Part shown: piece after piece, positions 60,261-64,000 of the stretch
How positions within the stretch are numbered: the stretch's first letter is position 1
Layout: each line of letters opens with the position of its first letter
Program-made: the position numbers and the translations under genes
NCBI GenBank assembly: GCA_964411985.1
Contig: CAYPNF010000007.1
Coordinates: 62,001 to 126,000, forward strand
Direction of reading: 5' to 3'
Length of the DNA stretch: 64,000 nucleotides
Source of the DNA: CAYPNF01 sp964411985
GTDB lineage: Bacteria > Verrucomicrobiota > Verrucomicrobiia > Limisphaerales > J093
Notes under the pieces: model-generated
What the model was told of the DNA's origin: nothing
Database searches by the model: none
What the model saw: only the letters and a program-made list of their open reading frames with translations

Positions 60261-61406
60261 ATGTTTTACTATCTCAGCCAGTATCTGATCGAGCAGTCCG
60301 CAGGAACCGACGCGGCAGCGGTGTTTTCGCCGCTGCGCGTCTTTAAGTACATCACCTTTCGCACGGCAGGAGCGGCGATCACGGGCCTTCTCCTGAGCCT
60401 TTGGTTGGGTCCAAAAGTCATCGCATGGCTAAAAGACATCAAGTTCGGGCAGGGCTACCGGGATCGAGCTGAGGAGATGGGCAAGTTGGAAGCGCGCGTG
60501 GACAAGCGGGGTGTGCCGACGATGGGGGGGCTGCTGATCGTACCGATCATCGACGCCACCGCGTTACTCTGGACGCAATGGAACCCGCTGGTCATCCTTA
60601 CTTTGGTTTCCTTGATCGGACTTGCTGGGTTGGGCTTCTATGATGATTACGCCAAGATCACGAAACAGCACCACGGAGGCGCCAAGGCGAACGTGAAACT
60701 CTGGGTGCAGACCTTGCTCGCCCTTTTCATCGCTGTCTACCTTTGGTACCTCCCGGCCACCTCCAAGCTGATTACGGATATCTATGTCCCTTTCGTGAAG
60801 TATCCCGTCCTGACGGGAGCTTCCGTGGTGGGAATCTCTTTGGCGGTGCTGACGATTGTCGGTAGTTCGAACGCCGTGAATCTTACCGACGGTCTGGATG
60901 GCCTGGCAGTGGGTTGCACGGTCATTGTCACGGTCGTCTTCCTGGTCCTGACCTATATCGCTGGAAACGCTCGGTTTGCCGCTTACTTGCAGGTTCCGTT
61001 TGTGGCCGGAGCAGGGGAGTTGACGGTCGTCTGTGCGGCCATGTTCGGGGCCGGTCTCGGGTTTCTCTGGTTCAATGCTCACCCAGCCCAGGTCTTTATG
61101 GGCGACACCGGCTCGTTGGCGTTGGGGGGCGTACTTGGGATCATGGCGGTGCTGATTCATCAGCCGTTTGTTCTGCTCATTGCTGGCGGGGTTTTTGTGG
61201 CGGAAGCGGTTTCGGTGGTCATCCAGGTGAGTGTTTTCAAGTACTACAAGCGCTTTCACGGGGTGGATCGACGGTTTTTCTTGATGACTCCGGTTCACCA
61301 TCATTTTGAGAAACTGGGCTGGTACGAGACCAAGGTTGTCACTCGTTTCTACATCCTATGCATCCTTTGTGCGGTGGTGGCACTGGCGACGCTCAAAGTC
61401 CGTTGA
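60261..61406 (+). CDS. mraY: phospho-N-acetylmuramoyl-pentapeptide-transferase
   Basis: 381 residues from the ATG at 60261 (MFYYLSQYLIEQSAG), 17 nt after murF. Ten membrane segments are expected. Motifs: KRGVPTMGGLLI, FYDDYAKI, SSNAVNLTDGLDGLAVG with the catalytic Asp region, FNAHPAQVFMGDTGSLALGG and PVHHHFEKLGW. It makes lipid I from UDP-MurNAc-pentapeptide and undecaprenyl phosphate. Confidence 0.97.
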   Translation: MFYYLSQYLIEQSAGTDAAAVFSPLRVFKYITFRTAGAAITGLLLSLWLGPKVIAWLKDIKFGQGYRDRAEEMGKLEARVDKRGVPTMGGLLIVPIIDATALLWTQWNPLVILTLVSLIGLAGLGFYDDYAKITKQHHGGAKANVKLWVQTLLALFIAVYLWYLPATSKLITDIYVPFVKYPVLTGASVVGISLAVLTIVGSSNAVNLTDGLDGLAVGCTVIVTVVFLVLTYIAGNARFAAYLQVPFVAGAGELTVVCAAMFGAGLGFLWFNAHPAQVFMGDTGSLALGGVLGIMAVLIHQPFVLLIAGGVFVAEAVSVVIQVSVFKYYKRFHGVDRRFFLMTPVHHHFEKLGWYETKVVTRFYILCILCAVVALATLKVR

Positions 61407-61872
61407 GCGAGCATGTTGAATTGTAAATAATTGATGTACAGCGACTTAAATCTAGAAAAGTGCTTTTATCTCGGCTCTTCTCCAGAGGCGGTCGCGCTCG
61501 GTTTCGCGGCAAGCCGGTTTACTCCTTGCGCTCGCGAGACAACGTTGTTAGAAGCGAACCCGTTGGTGGTGTCGACGACCATCCTTAACGAAACCGCTTT
61601 GGGTCCGTCGGTTTTCTTCCGATCTATGATGATGAGCAGCGACCGGCTTTTGAGTAACGAGTTCTGTCTGATGACGGAACGCGGAAGCGGGCGCTGTGGT
61701 TTATTGACCCGCCAGATGTTTACGTGTCGGTCAGAACGGTCCTCTCGGGAGAGCGTGCACCACGCTCCGATTCCCGTTGAAGCAAGAAGGCCCTTTGCCT
61801 TCGCGTTCCGACCCTCTTCTTTTAACCCTGAGAATCCCACAGAACTGCCCTTCAGCAGCGTCCAAGAATCCT
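61407..61872. other. unexplained 466-bp block inside the dcw cluster
   Basis: The other dcw genes are 2-40 bases apart, but here 466 bases separate mraY from the LysM gene. The start (61407-61465) is AT-rich. Frames are open on both strands (about 61431-61880 rightward, 61466-61840 leftward) without family resemblance or a good start. murD would be expected here but no Mur ligase motif was found. It could hold a promoter, a structured RNA or an unknown small gene. Confidence 0.5.
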
Positions 61873-62715
61873 ATGAATAACCCAACTTCCATGCCTTCAC
61901 TCCCGCCTCTTTCGCAGCCTGCCAAAGGCAAGTCGAATGTGCGCCTTGCGGTCATCACGATCGTGGCTTTGCACGCGGTGTTTTTTGGCGGCCTTCTGTT
62001 TCAGGGCTGCAAACCCAAGACAGCCGATTCCGGCTTGGGTTCTGACTTCGCCTCGGGCACCAACGCCATGGACTACGGTGCTTTGACCAACCAACCCTAC
62101 ACCGACTCAGGTCTTGCTTCCAGTCAGCCGTCGAATCCGCCTCCAGCCACCCTCGGGGGCGGTTCAACTCCAGGTCAGGGGGAAGCATTGCCACAGCAGC
62201 CGTATGTCGTGGCTCCCCTTCAGCCATTGGGACAGGGCCAGGCCGCGCAGCCTCTCGGACAGTCGCCTCAGCAGCCCGCGATGCAGCCCTCCACGCCGGC
62301 TGCGGTGGGCGGAGAGTATGCTATTGCCCGGGGTGACACGCTGGCCAAGATCGCCAAGGACCATGGCATCTCGGTGGCTTCCTTGACGAAAGCCAATCCT
62401 GGTGTGGATCCGCGCAAGCTGAAAGTCGGCCAGAAGCTCACGATTCCCTCGGTTTCCACCCCGAGCACGGCCCAACCTGGAGGGGCATCCACTCCCACTC
62501 CAGCGGTGGCCGCAGCGGATTCCACTCAGCATTACACGGTGAAGAGCGGCGACACGCTGACGAAGATCGCGAAACAATATGGCTTGGCGGTGAAAGAGCT
62601 TCGGTCCGCCAATGCTCTCCGGACCGACCGTCTGCAGGTGGGCCAGAAACTGAAGATTCCCGCAACCAAGGCGGCGGCGGCTGCCGCTCCGTCTGTGACG
62701 GGAACCGTGCAATAG
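61873..62715 (+). CDS. membrane-anchored protein with two LysM domains
   Basis: 280 residues from the ATG at 61873 (MNNPTSMPSLPPLSQPAK). One membrane helix (LAVITIVALHAVFFGGLLFQ) ending in GC, so possibly lipid-modified. A Pro/Gln/Ser-rich linker is followed by two LysM domains: EYAIARGDTLAKIAKDHGIS (about 152-195) and HYTVKSGDTLTKIAKQYGLA (about 235-280), with linkers of Thr/Pro/Ala. LysM binds peptidoglycan GlcNAc chains. It lies where murD usually sits, 36 nt before ftsW, so a role in wall synthesis or division is inferred. Confidence 0.9.
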   Translation: MNNPTSMPSLPPLSQPAKGKSNVRLAVITIVALHAVFFGGLLFQGCKPKTADSGLGSDFASGTNAMDYGALTNQPYTDSGLASSQPSNPPPATLGGGSTPGQGEALPQQPYVVAPLQPLGQGQAAQPLGQSPQQPAMQPSTPAAVGGEYAIARGDTLAKIAKDHGISVASLTKANPGVDPRKLKVGQKLTIPSVSTPSTAQPGGASTPTPAVAAADSTQHYTVKSGDTLTKIAKQYGLAVKELRSANALRTDRLQVGQKLKIPATKAAAAAAPSVTGTVQ

Positions 62716-62751
62716 GCACGATCAACGCCACACTGTCGGACCCATCAGACC

Positions 62752-63894
62752 ATGAGCCTGGGCGCAACGGGAAAGGTGACCACTCTCTTGGTGATGTGTG
62801 TCCTGGGATTGCTGGCGGTTGGGCTGGTGATGCTCTACAGCGTGGCTCCCTACGACCATAGCACCAAGTTTCTGCTTCGCCAGCTCATTGCCTGTGGCAT
62901 TGGCCTGGTTGCCGCAGCGGTGCTTGCCGCTTTGGATTACCGTCTGCTTCGGCGTTGGAGCCCGATATTCCTGCTGGTGGCGGGCGTGATGTTGATACTC
63001 GTCTTGGTGCCGGGTATTGGCTACAAGACCAATGGCGCGAGGCGATGGTTCCGTTTCATGGGGTTTCAGTTCCAGCCTTCGGACTTCGCCAAGCTCGCCA
63101 TCCTCATCTTCCTGGCCAACTATGGGGCGACCTGGCAGCGGTACATGGGTCAATTCAAGAAAGGGATCCTGACCCCGCTGATGGTGGTGGGAGTGCTTCT
63201 GGGACTCATGTTTCTCGAGCCGGATTGGGGCACGGCGCTTTTGTTGGCGGCAGTGAGCAGCATGGTTTTGATGATTGCCGGGGCGCGCTGGGCCTATTTG
63301 ATGGGCCCGGCTCTCGCTGGCCTCTTGGTGGTGGGCACTCTCCTCTTTTACAACCCGGTGCGGAGCGATCGCATCTACAGTTGGCTCCACGTCGAACAGA
63401 CGAAAGCGAAGGTGGGGTATCAAGCGTGGCAGGCGCGCGTGGCTCTGGGCACCGGAGGGCTGACCGGGGTGGGGCTCAACAGCAGCACCCAGAAGCGGCT
63501 GCTGTCGGAGTTTCAGACGGACTTCATTTTCGCGATCATCGGCGAGGAGTTTGGCTACGCGGGGTCGGTTGTGGTCCTTGCCGCTTTTACCGCACTCGTG
63601 CTCTGTGGACTGCACATCGCCTCGCGGGCGGCTGACATGTTCGGGCTGTTGCTGGGGGCAGGGATCAGTCTCCTGCTGGGCATGCAGGCGTTGATCAATG
63701 TGGGCGTCGTCTCGAGTGCGCTTCCCAACAAAGGCTTGGCGTTGCCCTTCATCAGCTACGGTGGCTCGAACCTGATCGTGATGCTCTGCTGCATCGGGAT
63801 TCTGCTCAGTATTGCACGGCACTCGTCCTCGCACTCCTCGGAGTTGTCCACTGCCGAGGAAGTGGCGGAAGCTCCGCTGGGTCAAGCGGTCTGA
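62752..63894 (+). CDS. ftsW: peptidoglycan glycosyltransferase FtsW
   Basis: 380 residues of the SEDS family with about ten membrane segments. Motifs: GLVMLYSVAPY, TNGARRWFRFMGFQFQPSDF with the conserved extracellular loop, LEPDWGTALLL (the catalytic-site Asp is in EPD), QRLLSEFQTDFIFAIIGEEF-like KRLLSEFQTDFIFAIIGEE and PFISYGGSNLIVMLCCIGIL. It polymerizes lipid II at the septum with FtsI. Confidence 0.97.
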   Translation: MSLGATGKVTTLLVMCVLGLLAVGLVMLYSVAPYDHSTKFLLRQLIACGIGLVAAAVLAALDYRLLRRWSPIFLLVAGVMLILVLVPGIGYKTNGARRWFRFMGFQFQPSDFAKLAILIFLANYGATWQRYMGQFKKGILTPLMVVGVLLGLMFLEPDWGTALLLAAVSSMVLMIAGARWAYLMGPALAGLLVVGTLLFYNPVRSDRIYSWLHVEQTKAKVGYQAWQARVALGTGGLTGVGLNSSTQKRLLSEFQTDFIFAIIGEEFGYAGSVVVLAAFTALVLCGLHIASRAADMFGLLLGAGISLLLGMQALINVGVVSSALPNKGLALPFISYGGSNLIVMLCCIGILLSIARHSSSHSSELSTAEEVAEAPLGQAV

Positions 63895-63909
63895 TTCTCG
63901 TATCGATAT

Positions 63910-64000
63910 ATGCGCATGGCGCCCTTGGTGGCGATTGGTTGTGGTGGGACGGGGGGGCATTTGTTTCCAGGCTTGGCCGTGGGGGAGTGCTTGCTTGAGG
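63910..64000 (+). CDS. murG: UDP-N-acetylglucosamine transferase MurG, 5' end (cut by window edge)
   Basis: From the ATG at 63910 the visible 30 codons read MRMAPLVAIGCGGTGGHLFP then GLAVGECLLE, the N-terminal glycine-rich loop of MurG (GGTGGHxxPxLAxA). The frame runs off the right edge. MurG makes lipid II from lipid I. It is 15 nt after ftsW, the normal order. Confidence 0.93.
   Translation, partial: MRMAPLVAIGCGGTGGHLFPGLAVGECLLE

Overview
The window is a chromosomal segment of a Gram-negative bacterium, most likely a member of the Verrucomicrobiota (Pedosphaera/Limisphaera-like). The clues are a DUF1549/DUF1501/pre-peptidase cluster, many large secreted proteins with a C-terminal beta domain ending in FYR(L/I), GC-rich coding sequence, frequent genes without a Shine-Dalgarno site, and a division and cell wall (dcw) cluster whose MurE carries the DNPR motif of meso-diaminopimelate-adding enzymes. 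This placement is inference from gene content.

Layout. 1-6.2 kb: the 5' part of an alpha-2-macroglobulin-like secreted protein (cut by the left edge), a rhomboid protease, a secreted protein of unknown function set among intergenic repeats and a decayed HAF-repeat gene, and an N-acylglucosamine 2-epimerase-like protein. 6.5-18 kb: a CHASE/PAS hybrid histidine kinase, recG, an apparent leftward operon (PQQ-propeller protein, hemL, ruvX, truA, trmL), a trypsin-like protease, tRNA-Arg(CCG) and a single-domain response regulator. 18-33 kb: transketolase, the pre-peptidase/DUF1501/DUF1549 cluster, a 40-residue lipoprotein, YqgE/AlgH, an overlapping secreted subtilisin and agarase-like hydrolase pair, and a sugar isomerase/epimerase closed by a good terminator.

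33-36.2 kb is a small accessory island. All its genes point right. A perfect 97-bp direct repeat (A) sits just before the start of two unrelated membrane-protein genes. A 180-bp element (B) with terminal inverted repeats and the N-terminus of a RAYT/Y1 transposase occurs twice, ending one gene and abutting a shortened hicA. A GNAT gene and an AAA ATPase fragment complete it. 36-40.7 kb: a GH43-like/aldose-1-epimerase operon, then a two-gene operon of a MamK/MreB-like actin and an unknown partner, divergent from smc. 44.3-52.7 kb: a broken VapC-type toxin with its antitoxin, a second copy of the repeat-flanked secreted protein family, and a complete TolC/adaptor/ABC ATPase/permease export operon.

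52.9 kb to the right edge is the dcw cluster: mraZ, an unknown gene, rsmH, ftsL, ftsI, murE, murF, mraY, a 466-bp unexplained block, a LysM protein, ftsW and the start of murG. TGGGG boxes at 10 and 21 bp spacing precede mraZ and look like its own operator. murD is missing from its usual place between mraY and ftsW, where the LysM gene sits.

The most promising leads are the actin/partner operon beside smc, the A/B modular island with complementary changes at the ends of element B, and the agarase-like protein whose expected catalytic glutamate is replaced.
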